The notes beneath the pieces were generated by a model. It searched no databases and was not told the origin of the DNA. It saw nothing but the letters and a program-made list of their open reading frames with translations. This document shows, one piece after another, positions 29,888 to 39,361 of a stretch of DNA of 64,000 nt. The translations under genes were made by a program, and so were the position numbers. This DNA comes from Gallionellaceae bacterium (GTDB taxonomy: Bacteria > Pseudomonadota > Gammaproteobacteria > Burkholderiales > Gallionellaceae). Location of the stretch: assembly GCA_030823955.1 (NCBI GenBank), contig JAVBYO010000010.1:29831-93830 (forward strand). The letters are read 5' to 3'. Positions within the stretch are counted from its first letter, which is position 1; the number at the start of each line of letters is the position of its first letter.

Positions 29888-30598
29888 TCAACAATATCCC
29901 AGCAATCTTTTGAATTCTTTGCGCACGACCTCGTAACATTCGCAGCATTGCGCTTCCAGCCCCGCCCGATCGATCACTCTGATATGGCCACGCTTGTAAT
30001 CGATCAGCCCCTCCTCGCGTAATTTTACGGAAGCGTTGGTCACCCCCTCCCGGCGCACCCCCAGCATGTGTGCGATAGCCTCATGCGTCAGCAATAATGT
30101 ATCGGATAGTGATTTGTCGTTGACCAGCAACAGATGCAGACACAGCTGCTGGTTGAGGGTGTGATGTTTTCCGCAAACCGCCACTTGCGCCATCTGCGTC
30201 AGCACGGCTTGGGAGTAAAGCAACAGCGTCTTGCGCAAAAATCCCTCATGGTTGAACTCTTTTTTCAAGAGACCGCGATCTATGCGGAATGCATGTCCTG
30301 CGGTTTCGACGACGGCAGAATACGGCAGCGATTCGCCGCCCATGACCTGGGCCACACTGAACATGCCCTCGTTGCCTATCATGGCGATCTCAACGGCTTC
30401 CCCATTCTCCATGCGATAGTAAAGAGAGACGACACTATCCACCGGAAAATACGAGTGGCTCGGACGTTTACCCGGCTCGGCAAGTACTTCGCCGACATTC
30501 AGCAAGACCGGCTCAAGATGGGGCTTCAATATCTTAAGTTCCGCAGGCGGCAGTGTCGCAAGCAAGTGGTTCTGTTTCAGGTAATGTTCTTGAGGCAT
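29888..30598 (-). CDS. Crp/Fnr family transcription regulator
   Basis: A 236-residue regulator with an N-terminal cyclic-nucleotide-like sensor domain (VGEVLAEPGKRPSHSYFPVDSV; EIAMIGNEGMFSVAQVMGG) and a C-terminal winged helix (LTHEAIAHMLGVRREGVTNA). The Fnr iron-sulfur cysteines are absent from the N-terminus. The cAMP-binding RSxT pattern is also missing, so the signal is unknown. The C-terminal tail holds three cysteines (QCCECYE) that might sense redox or metal. It faces miaB with a five-base gap and diverges from the large signalling protein gene across a structured intergenic region. Confidence 0.88.
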   Translation of the reverse strand: MPQEHYLKQNHLLATLPPAELKILKPHLEPVLLNVGEVLAEPGKRPSHSYFPVDSVVSLYYRMENGEAVEIAMIGNEGMFSVAQVMGGESLPYSAVVETAGHAFRIDRGLLKKEFNHEGFLRKTLLLYSQAVLTQMAQVAVCGKHHTLNQQLCLHLLLVNDKSLSDTLLLTHEAIAHMLGVRREGVTNASVKLREEGLIDYKRGHIRVIDRAGLEAQCCECYEVVRKEFKRLLGYC

Positions 30599-30705
30599 AT
30601 GATTTGAATTTGTTCTTGCGGAGTCTGATCGCTGCCGACGTAAAGACCGGCTTGGGTCTGTATCTTACACAAACTATCCGCAATATTTTGTACGCCAGCG
30701 CACAC

Positions 30706-30778
30706 AACAAACCTCGCGACATCCGCGACACGGACGCTCTGTGCGTTGGCGCACAGAGCAATGCATGGGGGGTTTGTT
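30706..30778. other. Nested inverted repeats between regulator and signalling genes
   Basis: An outer pair AACAAACC (30706-30713) and GGTTTGTT (30771-30778) encloses a perfect ten-bp hairpin GCTCTGTGCG-TTGG-CGCACAGAGC (30736-30759). No T-run follows. The rest of the 334-base gap shows a promoter at its right end and no gene. Confidence 0.6.
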
Positions 30779-30846
30779 ATCATGTGGCATAGCCACGCAG
30801 TTTATCTTCGGCCTGTGCCCGACAACCCTCTCGACACAAAGTAAAG

Positions 30847-30875
30847 CTGACTGATAGTGCTCGTTAAAATATAAT
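30847..30875 (+). promoter_or_regulatory. Promoter of the large GGDEF-EAL gene
   Basis: CTGACT (30847-30852), 17-base spacer, perfect TATAAT (30870-30875). Predicted start is near 30882, about 50 bases before the ATG. Confidence 0.6.
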
Positions 30876-30932
30876 CCACACTGCGGAAGTGGTGATTTGC
30901 GCCACCATACCCGCCTAACCACACGAGCCATT

Positions 30933-33900
30933 ATGCGATCCCGACCCGGCAGTATCGAACCAAACACCCTTTTGATCGAGATCGCCACCCGCAATGTCGC
31001 TTATCTAGGCCCCAAGGATGCGGTCGGTGAAGCCGCGCGCATCATGTCCGAAAGACACATCTCATCACTCGTGGTAACAGATACCGGAGCACATCCGCAG
31101 GGTGTCGTCACCGAAAGTGATGTGTTGCGTGCCATGTTGGCCGGCACACCGCAGGACACCCAGTTGCAAATGATCATGTCGGCACCGGTGATCACCGTAC
31201 CGGACTCGATCTCCTGCCTGGAGGCATACCAACTCTGCCTGCTCAAGGGTATCCGGCATCTGGTGGTCGTGGACAAGGACAATCGCCTGTCGGGAGTGGT
31301 CAGCGAAACGGACTTTCGGCTGCATATCAATCTCACCGCCCTGTCCGGACGGCGTTTGGTCGCCTCCTCGATGAACCGTTCCGCGCTCAGTTTGCCGCGA
31401 CAAGGCCGTTTGCTGGACGCACTCGGTCTCTTGCAAGCGCACCGCGACTGCTGTGTCGTGGTGGTCGAAGAAGGATGTCCGGTGGGCATCCTGACCGAAC
31501 GTGACATCGTGCGCCTTTATTGCAACGATCCGGCACACACCGATGTCGCAATCGGGACAGTCATGACCACCCCTGTTCTGACGATTCCGCTCGGCTCCAC
31601 CACCAGTGCGGCAGCCGAGCTGATGTTGCGCGCCAAGGTGCGCCATCTGGTCGTGACCGATACCTCGGGGAAGCTGGCCGGACTGGTCACCGAACACGAT
31701 CTGACCCAGACACTGGTACAAGGGCTGACAGACGAAAGATCCGTTGTCGATGGTTTGTTTCTGCGCACGCTGATCAACAACATTCCCGACCTGATCTGGC
31801 TCAAGGACACCGACGGTGTCTATCTTGCCTGCAATCCGCGTTTCGAGCGCTTCTTCGGCGCGCCGGAAAAAGACATCGTCGGCAAATCCGACTTCGATTT
31901 CATACCCGGCGAACTGGCCGAATTCTTCCGCAGCCATGACCGCAACGCCATGGAAAGTGACGAGCCGTGTATCAATGAGGAGTGGGTCACCTATGCCGAT
32001 GACGGGCACCAAGAGCTGCTGGAGACCATCAAGACACCGATGCGCGATGCGCAAGGAAAACTGATCGGCATTCTCGGTATCGCCCGCGACATCACCGCAC
32101 GCAAACGCATCGAAACGGCATTGGCGGAAAGCGAACTTCGCTACCGGACTCTGGTCGAGAACTCCCCGTTCTGCATCCATGAGATCGGCCTCGATGGTCG
32201 TTTACAGTCCATGAACCCTGCCGGACTGAATATGCTCGGACTGGATGACGAACATAGGATCTGTGGCATCCCCTATCTGAGCGCCGTCAGTGAACAGGAC
32301 GGCGGACGCATCAAAGCGCTGTTGTCGGAGGCCCTCAACGGCACAGCGAGCCATTTTGAATTCGCCGCCTCCGGAACGGCTCCCCTGTATTTCAAATCGT
32401 GTTTCATTCCGATCAAGGATGCCGACAACAACATCGTCAGACTGATGGGTATCACCGAAGACATCACCGAACGTAAACGCACAGAGAGCGCCCTATATTT
32501 CGTCGCACAGCGCGGCTGGGAGGACCATGCCGAAAACTTCTTCGATGCGCTTGCACAATATCTCGGACAGGCACTCGGGGTGGATTACGTTGTCATCGAC
32601 AGACTGGATACGGATCCGTCCGTCGCGGAAACAATCGCCTTATATGCACGGGGCACCATTATTCCGAACATGCGTTACGCCCTGAAGGGGACACCTTGCG
32701 AGAACGTGATAGGCAAGGATTTCTGTCTTTACAGCAAAAACGTCCAGCAGTTGTTCCCGACAGACAACCTGCTGACGGAAATGAGGGTGGAAAGTTATGC
32801 GGGCATACCTCTGTGGGACTCTACCGGACAAGCCCTAGGACTGATCGCGGTAATGGATAGCAAACCGCTGCATGACGAAGCGATGCTGGCCCAGATACTG
32901 AGCGTCGTCGCCACACGGGCAGCGGCAGAACTGGAACGCAAGCTGAGTGAAGACAGGCTGCGCAAAAGTGAAATCAAATATCGCGAGTTATTCGAAAATG
33001 CCGGTGACGGCATCTTCATCCAAAGCACCCGCGGAGTCATCGACTGCAATGAAAAAGGCGCCAATCTTTATGGCCGCTCCCGAACCGAGCTTCTGGGTTG
33101 CCATCCCGCCGAGTTGGCACCGCAACGACAGCCCGACGGACGCCTCTCCACCGAGGTCGCCGAAGAAATAATCGCCGCCGCACTGAATGGCGACTCCCGC
33201 CAATTCGAGTGGCAGGCTCTGCGCGCCGACGGCACTTTGCTGGACGTGGAAATCAAGCTCAACCGCATGGAACTTCAAGGCGAGATATGCCTACAGGCCG
33301 TCGTACGCGACATCTCCGCGCGCAAACAAGCCGAGATCGCATTGCGGGAAAGCGCGGAGAAACTGCGCAATCTATATGAATTGTCGCCCCTCGGTATCGC
33401 ACTGACCGACATGAACGGCCATTACGTGGAATTCAACGGTGCCTTTCAGCGTATCTGCGGATACACCCGCGACGAGCTGAATAAGCTCGATTATTGGGCA
33501 CTGACACCGAAGAAATATGCTGCCGAGGAAACTGTCCAGCTGGAATCTCTGGCCAAGACCGGTCGTTACGGTCCCTATGAAAAAGAATACCTCCAGAAGA
33601 GTGGCGCTCTCATTCCATTGCGTCTGAATGGCGTATTGGTAACAGGCAAGGACGGCCAGCAATACATCTGGTCGATAGTCGAAGACATCACAGCCTCCAA
33701 ACTGGCCGAGGACAATCTGCGTATCACGGCCAGTGTGTTCGATACCACGCAGGAAGCCATTGTCATCACCGATGCGGACAACACTATCATCGACGTCAAT
33801 CCGGCGTTCAGCACCATCACCGGCTATTTTCGCGACGAGGTATTGGGACAAAATCCAAAAATCTTGAACTCCGGCAGGCAAGACCGCGCCTTCTATACCA

Positions 33901-35378
33901 ACATGTGGCGCTCTTTGACGGAGACCCGCACCTGGCGAGGAGAAGTATGGAATCGTCGCAAAAATGGCGAAGTCTATGCCGAAATGCTCTCGATCTCGGT
34001 GATCTGTGATACGGATGGGCGCGTGCAACGCCATGTCGGCGTGTTCTCTGACATCACCTATTTCAAGGACCATGAAGCCGAATTGAGTCGCATCGCCAAC
34101 TACGATGCACTCACCGGCGTACCGAACCGGCGGCTGCTGGCAGACCGCCTGCGCCAAGCCATCGCCCATGCGCGGCGCAATCACAAGTTGCTGGCCATCT
34201 GTTATCTCGATCTGGACGGCTTTAAAGACGTCAACGACCACTACGGCCATGAGGCCGGCGACAAACTATTGATGGATATCTCGCGACGACTACAGGAGAT
34301 GTTGCGTGCGGGAGACACCCTGGCACGCTTGGGCGGTGATGAGTTCGTGGTGTTGTTCAACGATCTGGCGCGCGAACAGGAGTGTTATCAGGTGCTGGAT
34401 CGCATCTTGAATACCATTTCCTCGCCAGTGGATGTCGGCACCGGGCATGTGACCGTATCCGCCAGTATCGGCGTAACCTTCTATCCTTCGGAAGATGCGG
34501 ATGGCGATACCCTGTTACGGCATGCCGACCAGGCCATGTATACCGCCAAACAGACCGGCAAGAACCGTTACCATCTCTACGATTCCGCGCACGACCGGCG
34601 GGTACGCGCCCTGCACGAATCCAGGCGACACATCCTGGCGGGACTGAAGAACACCGAATTCGAATTGTTCTATCAGCCGAAAATCGAGCTGACATCCGGA
34701 GATATCATTGGCGTCGAGGCATTGATCCGCTGGCACCACCCCGAACGCGGCCTGCTGCTGCCCGCGGAATTCCTGCCCTTCATCGAAGATTCTGATCTCG
34801 AGATACAGCTGGGTAACTGGGTGATGGATACCGCCATGGCCCAGATCGACGCCTGGCACAAGGACGGTCTCGATCTGGAAGTCAGCATCAATATCTCCGC
34901 GAACCACCTGCAATCCCCCGGCTTCGTGGCAGACCTGGCGCGCAGATTGTCCCGATATCCGCAGATGTTGCGCAACAGGCTACAGATCGAGGTACTGGAG
35001 AGTGCGGCACTCGAAGACATCGCCAGCTCAGCCGAGACCATAAATGCCTGCCGCGAATTAGGGGTCAATTTTGCGCTGGATGATTTCGGCACCGGATACT
35101 CCTCCCTCGCCTATCTGCGCAAACTTTCCGCCGAGACACTCAAGATAGACCAGTCTTTTGTGCGGGGTATGCTGACTGACGAGGGGGATCGCGCCATCGT
35201 GCAGGGCATCATCGCGCTCGCCAAGACGTTTGGCCGCAAAACGGTGGCAGAAGGGATAGAAGCCGCGGAATTGACCCAGATGCTGATCGAGGTAGGCTGC
35301 ATGTACGGCCAGGGTTATGGCATCGCCCACCCTATGCCGGCGGAAGATTTCATGCTGTGGCGCAAAAAAAGAAAGTAA
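30933..35378 (+). CDS. Giant cytoplasmic CBS-PAS-GAF-PAS-GGDEF-EAL signalling protein
   Basis: A 1481-residue protein without membrane helices. Four CBS repeats come first (about 10-265; for example MSERHISSLVVTD and GVVTESDVLRAML). Then PAS (275-390), PAS (396-515), GAF (520-670), PAS (673-795), PAS (804-920) and PAS (928-1050). The GGDEF domain (1056-1220) has an intact RLGGDEF at 1134 and a product-inhibition RxxD site (RAGD) five residues earlier. The EAL domain (1245-1478) has GVEALIRWHHP with DDFGTGYSSL, looking catalytically intact. It probably makes and breaks c-di-GMP in response to nucleotide, redox or small-ligand cues. The ATG at 30933 is preferred to a TTG at 30897. Confidence 0.93.
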   Translation: MRSRPGSIEPNTLLIEIATRNVAYLGPKDAVGEAARIMSERHISSLVVTDTGAHPQGVVTESDVLRAMLAGTPQDTQLQMIMSAPVITVPDSISCLEAYQLCLLKGIRHLVVVDKDNRLSGVVSETDFRLHINLTALSGRRLVASSMNRSALSLPRQGRLLDALGLLQAHRDCCVVVVEEGCPVGILTERDIVRLYCNDPAHTDVAIGTVMTTPVLTIPLGSTTSAAAELMLRAKVRHLVVTDTSGKLAGLVTEHDLTQTLVQGLTDERSVVDGLFLRTLINNIPDLIWLKDTDGVYLACNPRFERFFGAPEKDIVGKSDFDFIPGELAEFFRSHDRNAMESDEPCINEEWVTYADDGHQELLETIKTPMRDAQGKLIGILGIARDITARKRIETALAESELRYRTLVENSPFCIHEIGLDGRLQSMNPAGLNMLGLDDEHRICGIPYLSAVSEQDGGRIKALLSEALNGTASHFEFAASGTAPLYFKSCFIPIKDADNNIVRLMGITEDITERKRTESALYFVAQRGWEDHAENFFDALAQYLGQALGVDYVVIDRLDTDPSVAETIALYARGTIIPNMRYALKGTPCENVIGKDFCLYSKNVQQLFPTDNLLTEMRVESYAGIPLWDSTGQALGLIAVMDSKPLHDEAMLAQILSVVATRAAAELERKLSEDRLRKSEIKYRELFENAGDGIFIQSTRGVIDCNEKGANLYGRSRTELLGCHPAELAPQRQPDGRLSTEVAEEIIAAALNGDSRQFEWQALRADGTLLDVEIKLNRMELQGEICLQAVVRDISARKQAEIALRESAEKLRNLYELSPLGIALTDMNGHYVEFNGAFQRICGYTRDELNKLDYWALTPKKYAAEETVQLESLAKTGRYGPYEKEYLQKSGALIPLRLNGVLVTGKDGQQYIWSIVEDITASKLAEDNLRITASVFDTTQEAIVITDADNTIIDVNPAFSTITGYFRDEVLGQNPKILNSGRQDRAFYTNMWRSLTETRTWRGEVWNRRKNGEVYAEMLSISVICDTDGRVQRHVGVFSDITYFKDHEAELSRIANYDALTGVPNRRLLADRLRQAIAHARRNHKLLAICYLDLDGFKDVNDHYGHEAGDKLLMDISRRLQEMLRAGDTLARLGGDEFVVLFNDLAREQECYQVLDRILNTISSPVDVGTGHVTVSASIGVTFYPSEDADGDTLLRHADQAMYTAKQTGKNRYHLYDSAHDRRVRALHESRRHILAGLKNTEFELFYQPKIELTSGDIIGVEALIRWHHPERGLLLPAEFLPFIEDSDLEIQLGNWVMDTAMAQIDAWHKDGLDLEVSINISANHLQSPGFVADLARRLSRYPQMLRNRLQIEVLESAALEDIASSAETINACRELGVNFALDDFGTGYSSLAYLRKLSAETLKIDQSFVRGMLTDEGDRAIVQGIIALAKTFGRKTVAEGIEAAELTQMLIEVGCMYGQGYGIAHPMPAEDFMLWRKKRK

Positions 35379-35391
35379 ACTTGCGCGCAAA

Positions 35392-35829
35392 ATGTGCCGA
35401 CTCTCTCTTTCCGTACAATACGCCAGCAACAGTAAACACCTTCCGACACGGACCCAACTCCGCCGCTGGGTGCAAGTCGCACTCGAACAGGATGTGCAGA
35501 TCGCCCTGCGTATCGTGGACGAGATCGAGGGGCGTGCGCTCAATCTGGGTTACCGCAACAAAGACTACGCCACCAATGTGCTGACTTTCGTTTATGACGA
35601 CACCGCCCCCCTGTACGGTGACGTCGTCATTTGCGCCCCTGTCGTGGCACGCGAAGCCAAGGAGCAGGGGAAAGATCTGCTTGCGCACTATGCCCATCTC
35701 ACCATTCATGCGGCATTACATCTGCAAGGTTATGACCATGAAAAGAAGCGTGACGCTGAAAAGATGGAAGCGCGCGAGACTGCATTGCTGCTCAAATTAA
35801 GGTATCCTGCGCCCTATCTTATTAGTTGA
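35392..35829 (+). CDS. ybeY: Endoribonuclease YbeY
   Basis: A 145-residue metalloenzyme for 16S rRNA 3'-end maturation and ribosome quality control. The zinc motif HxxxHxxxxxH is visible as IHAALHLQGYDHE. The upstream NVLTFVYDD segment is also family-typical. I chose the ATG at 35392; the ribosome site is weak. It lies 13 bases behind the large signalling gene rather than behind phoH, its usual partner, and is followed by a corC homologue. Confidence 0.95.
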   Translation: MCRLSLSVQYASNSKHLPTRTQLRRWVQVALEQDVQIALRIVDEIEGRALNLGYRNKDYATNVLTFVYDDTAPLYGDVVICAPVVAREAKEQGKDLLAHYAHLTIHAALHLQGYDHEKKRDAEKMEARETALLLKLRYPAPYLIS

Positions 35830-35838
35830 TGTTTGGTA

Positions 35839-36693
35839 ATGGACGGTTCAGATAGTAGTCACAAACCCACCTTGTTAGAACGGCTCTCCACGATGTTGTT
35901 GCGCGAGCCGGAAGACCGCGAACAGCTGGTCGCACTGTTACACAGCGCCTACGAGCGCAACCTGCTGGATGCCGATGCCCTGTCCATGATGGAAGGCGTC
36001 ATTCAGGTCTCCGAGACCCAGGTGCGCGAAATCATGATCCCCCGCGCGCAAATGGATGTCATCGACATCAGCCACCCGCCGGAACAGTTCATCCCCTACG
36101 TCATCGAAACCGCGCACTCGCGCTTTCCCGTTACCGATGGCGACAAGGACAACATCATCGGCATCCTGCTGGCCAAAGACCTGCTGCGTTATTACGCCGG
36201 GGAAGAATTCGACGTGCGCGACATGCTGCGCCCGGCCGTGTTCGTGCCCGAATCAAAACGCCTGAACATATTGCTGCGCGATTTCCGCAGCAACCGCAAC
36301 CACATCGCGCTGGTGGTGGATGAATACGGCGGCGTGTGCGGCATGGTCACCATCGAAGACGTGCTGGAGCAGATCGTCGGCGACATCGCCGACGAATACG
36401 ACTTCGACGAAGACGAAGACAACATCATCCGCCAGAACGAGATGCACTGGCGCGTCAAGGCCGACACCGAGATCGCTGATTTCAACGCGGCACTGGGCAC
36501 CGAATTCAGCGATGAGAACTGCGACACTGTGGGTGGCCTGATACTCAAAGCGGCGGGACAACTACCCAAACGCGGCGAGGTGATCGAACTGGGCGAATGG
36601 CGCTTCACCGTGCTGCGCGCGGACAGCCGCAGGTTGCATGTATTGCTGGTGGAACGCAGCCTGATTGTATCAACCGACGAGAAGGCGGTCTGA
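35839..36693 (+). CDS. corC: CorC/HlyC family CBS-domain protein
   Basis: A 284-residue cytoplasmic protein with two CBS domains (about 60-180; VREIMIPRAQMDVID, RFPVTDGDKDNIIGILLAKDLL, HIALVVDEYGGVCGMVTIED) and a C-terminal CorC/transporter-associated domain (MHWRVKADTEIADFN; DTVGGLILKAAGQLPKRGE). The DUF21 membrane domain of larger family members is absent. CorC homologues affect Mg/Co efflux, but the mechanism is unresolved. ATG at 35839 is favoured over the overlapping TTG. ybeY-corC order is conserved; lnt, the usual next gene, is elsewhere. Confidence 0.93.
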   Translation: MDGSDSSHKPTLLERLSTMLLREPEDREQLVALLHSAYERNLLDADALSMMEGVIQVSETQVREIMIPRAQMDVIDISHPPEQFIPYVIETAHSRFPVTDGDKDNIIGILLAKDLLRYYAGEEFDVRDMLRPAVFVPESKRLNILLRDFRSNRNHIALVVDEYGGVCGMVTIEDVLEQIVGDIADEYDFDEDEDNIIRQNEMHWRVKADTEIADFNAALGTEFSDENCDTVGGLILKAAGQLPKRGEVIELGEWRFTVLRADSRRLHVLLVERSLIVSTDEKAV

Positions 36694-36726
36694 CGGATTG
36701 CGCAAAGCTGGCCTAACGGCCCCGCG

Positions 36727-38733
36727 CTAAGCCTTCTTTTCCGTTTTCACCTTCGCCAGAAAAACCGCATCCCCCTGTTTGCTGCCCCATTGTGCTTCCA
36801 GCATCCTGTCGCGCCGGTTTTCCGGCAGATGTAACATGGCGGGGCAGTCTTTGCGGTGCAGGGTGATGCCTCGGTCGCGGGTGACGTAACCGACGATGAC
36901 ATCCGGCGGCGCAGGATGGCAACATTGCGCCGTCTTGGTCATCAGATTGCCGACACCGCCCACCAGTACCCCCGTGGGTGTGGTGCTGGTCGCCACGGTG
37001 CGAACCTGTACCGGCTTGCTCTCTTCGATCCTGCCCGGCATCTCTTCCTGGATCGCAACAACGATCTGGTGCTGCGTGACCTCGTTGCGCCCGATGGCCG
37101 CCAGAAAATCCTCCAGCTTGTTGAAGTGCAGACGCTGCGCGATTTTTTCCTGGTTGACCGAGGTCACTCCGAGCCGGTGTAACTCTTTGTCCAGCTGTGC
37201 ACGGCCCTGTGCCACGTTCTCGTCGAAGTTCTGCATTTTGAACCATTGCCGCACCTTGGCGCGCGCACGAGCGCTTTGCAGATAACCCAGATTCGGGCTG
37301 AGCCAGTCCCGGCTCGGCGAACCGATCTTGCTCGTCAGAATCTCCACGCGCTGCCCGTTCTGCAACTTATAGTTCAGCGGCACGATATTGCCGTTCACTT
37401 TTGCGCCGCGTGTGCGGTGTCCCAGATCGGTATGCAGGGTGTAGGAGAAATCCACCGGGGTGGCACCTTTGGGCAGATCGATCACTTTGCCTTGCGGGGT
37501 GAGCACGTAGACGTGATCCTGAAACAACTCGCTCTTGAATTGTTCCAGCATGTCGCCGCTGTCCGCGATGTCTTCTTTCCATTCCAGTATCTGGCGCAGC
37601 CAGGCGATCTTTTCGTCGAACCTGGCATCGGATTTGCCGCCTTCCTTGTAACGCCAGTGCGCCGCGACACCAAGCTCGGAATGCTGGTGCATCTCGATCG
37701 TGCGTATCTGCACCTCGATCGCCAGATCGCGCGGGCCGATGACGGCGGTGTGCAACGAACGGTAACCGTTGCTTTTGGGGTTGGCGATGTAGTCGTCGAA
37801 TTCGCCGGGGATGGGTTGCCACAGGTTGTGGATCATGCCCAGAACAGTGTAGCAATCGCGCAACTCCGGGACGAGTATACGCACCGCGCGCACATCATAG
37901 AGCTCGCTGAACTCCAACTGCTTGCGCTTCATCTTGTTGATGATGCTGTAGATGTGTTTCGGGCGTCCGGTGACATCGGCCTGGATACCCGCTTGCGCCA
38001 ACTCGCGTTTTAGCAACGTCAATACATCGGCGATGTACTGCTCGCGGTCGGCGCGGCGTTCGTCCAGCAGCTTGGCGACCTGTTTATACAGTTGCGGCTC
38101 CAGAAAGCGCAGCGACAGATCTTCCAGCTCCCACTTGATCTGCCACACACCGAGACGGTTGGCCAGCGGCGCGAAGATACCCTGTGTCTCGCGTGCGATG
38201 AGCTGCTGCTGTTCAGGACTGGCATTGGCCAGACGGCGCATAGTCTGGGTGCGCTCGGCCAGTTTGATGAGTACCACGCGGATGTCTTGCACCATGGCCA
38301 GCAACATCTTGCGCAAGACTTCGATCTGTTGGGCCTGGTCGCCTTTCCTGCTTTCGGAAGACGGCAGGTTGCCCATCTCGCTGAACTGCCGTATCTGCTC
38401 CATGCGCGAGATACCCTGAACCAGATCATGCACATCGTCACCGAAATCGGCCCGCACCCGCTCTGCCCAATCCTTGAGATATTCCGGCAAAGCATGCAGG
38501 ATGACCGCGTTGATCGAGGCACAGTCCATGTTCATTCCGGCAAGGATCGTGGCCGCGCCAAAAGCATGTTGCAACAGCGGGGTATTGGTCAGCTCGGCCT
38601 TGTCGGCATACAGCGGTGCGGCCAACTCACACGCACGCAGCACCGATGCCACCTCTTCCGCCGAGAAACTTTGCGGCAAGGTATCGAGCAAGGTTTGGAT
38701 TTCATTGCCCGGAACGGGCACTGTCCGCGGCAT
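36727..38733 (-). CDS. relA: RelA-type (p)ppGpp synthetase lacking the C-terminal ACT domain
   Basis: A 668-residue RelA homologue. The hydrolase-like N-terminal domain lacks the catalytic HD (HALPE where HDVIED is usual). The synthetase domain has GRPKHIYSI, ELYDVRAVRI and the EFDD signature that marks synthetase-only RelA, with SNGYRSLHTAV. A TGS domain (VYVLTPQGKVIDLPKGATPVD) and the zinc-finger segment with CCHPAPPD and HRKDCP follow. The protein stops soon after LEAQWGSKQGD, where about 75 more residues (ACT/RRM) are normal. Only 33 bases separate it from corC, so this is a real loss, not a frameshift. It starts four bases behind the GST gene. Confidence 0.93.
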   Translation of the reverse strand: MPRTVPVPGNEIQTLLDTLPQSFSAEEVASVLRACELAAPLYADKAELTNTPLLQHAFGAATILAGMNMDCASINAVILHALPEYLKDWAERVRADFGDDVHDLVQGISRMEQIRQFSEMGNLPSSESRKGDQAQQIEVLRKMLLAMVQDIRVVLIKLAERTQTMRRLANASPEQQQLIARETQGIFAPLANRLGVWQIKWELEDLSLRFLEPQLYKQVAKLLDERRADREQYIADVLTLLKRELAQAGIQADVTGRPKHIYSIINKMKRKQLEFSELYDVRAVRILVPELRDCYTVLGMIHNLWQPIPGEFDDYIANPKSNGYRSLHTAVIGPRDLAIEVQIRTIEMHQHSELGVAAHWRYKEGGKSDARFDEKIAWLRQILEWKEDIADSGDMLEQFKSELFQDHVYVLTPQGKVIDLPKGATPVDFSYTLHTDLGHRTRGAKVNGNIVPLNYKLQNGQRVEILTSKIGSPSRDWLSPNLGYLQSARARAKVRQWFKMQNFDENVAQGRAQLDKELHRLGVTSVNQEKIAQRLHFNKLEDFLAAIGRNEVTQHQIVVAIQEEMPGRIEESKPVQVRTVATSTTPTGVLVGGVGNLMTKTAQCCHPAPPDVIVGYVTRDRGITLHRKDCPAMLHLPENRRDRMLEAQWGSKQGDAVFLAKVKTEKKA

Positions 38734-38737
38734 GGGA

Positions 38738-39346
38738 TCAGTCGGCCAACGAGGTACACACACTGGGACGTTCGCTGATACGGGCGAACCAAAGCGCGAG
38801 TCCGGGGTGGGTCGTGCGCCAGTCGCGTTCCGCCTGACGCAGATCCAGATATAACAAAGCACTCACCAGCGCCAGATCGGCCAGAGTAATGGAATCGCCT
38901 TCGCACCATACGCGCTGGCCGAGTTGATCTGCGACATGGGCCAGTGCGCGGGTGATGTTGTCGTTATGCAGCCGCAACACTTCAGCGCTTTGTTTCTCTG
39001 CGGGGCGGATAACTTCGGTGCGCACCACAACAGCCGAATCCATGATGCCGTCGGCCAATGCCTCCCAACGCCTGACACGCATCCGCGCCAGCACATCTTG
39101 GCGCGGAATCAAAATTGGGGTGTCGTTCAGCGTGTCGAGATATTCCGCGATCACCGCCGAATCGAACACACATGTCCCGTCGTCCAGAATCAGCGCGGGG
39201 ATACGTCCCAGCGGATTCACACGCGCCACCTGACTGCCCGGATCGTTCGGGGCATCCACGACATAGTGATGCGCGAGTCCTTTCTCCAGCAGGACCAGGC
39301 GCACCTTGCGTGTATACGGGCTGGTTTGTGTACCCAATAACTTCAT
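38738..39346 (-). CDS. Glutathione S-transferase family protein
   Basis: A 202-residue GST. The N-terminal thioredoxin-like domain begins MKLLGTQTSPYTRKVRLVLLEKGL, with the Ser/Tyr pair near the glutathione site and the cis-Pro in GRIPALILDDG plus the glutathione-gripping FDSAVIAEYLD. The C-terminal helical domain includes SITLADLALVSALLYLDLR. Such beta-proteobacterial GSTs conjugate or reduce electrophiles; the substrate is unknown. It is translated just ahead of relA (four-base gap), so both are likely co-expressed. Confidence 0.93.
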   Translation of the reverse strand: MKLLGTQTSPYTRKVRLVLLEKGLAHHYVVDAPNDPGSQVARVNPLGRIPALILDDGTCVFDSAVIAEYLDTLNDTPILIPRQDVLARMRVRRWEALADGIMDSAVVVRTEVIRPAEKQSAEVLRLHNDNITRALAHVADQLGQRVWCEGDSITLADLALVSALLYLDLRQAERDWRTTHPGLALWFARISERPSVCTSLAD

Positions 39347-39361
39347 ACTTCCTCCCGAGCG

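Noticed and set aside
36713..37246. Frameshifted continuation of relA supplying the missing ACT domain
   Set aside because: The other reading frames show no ACT-like sequence, and only 33 bases separate the stop from corC, so the domain is absent rather than shifted.
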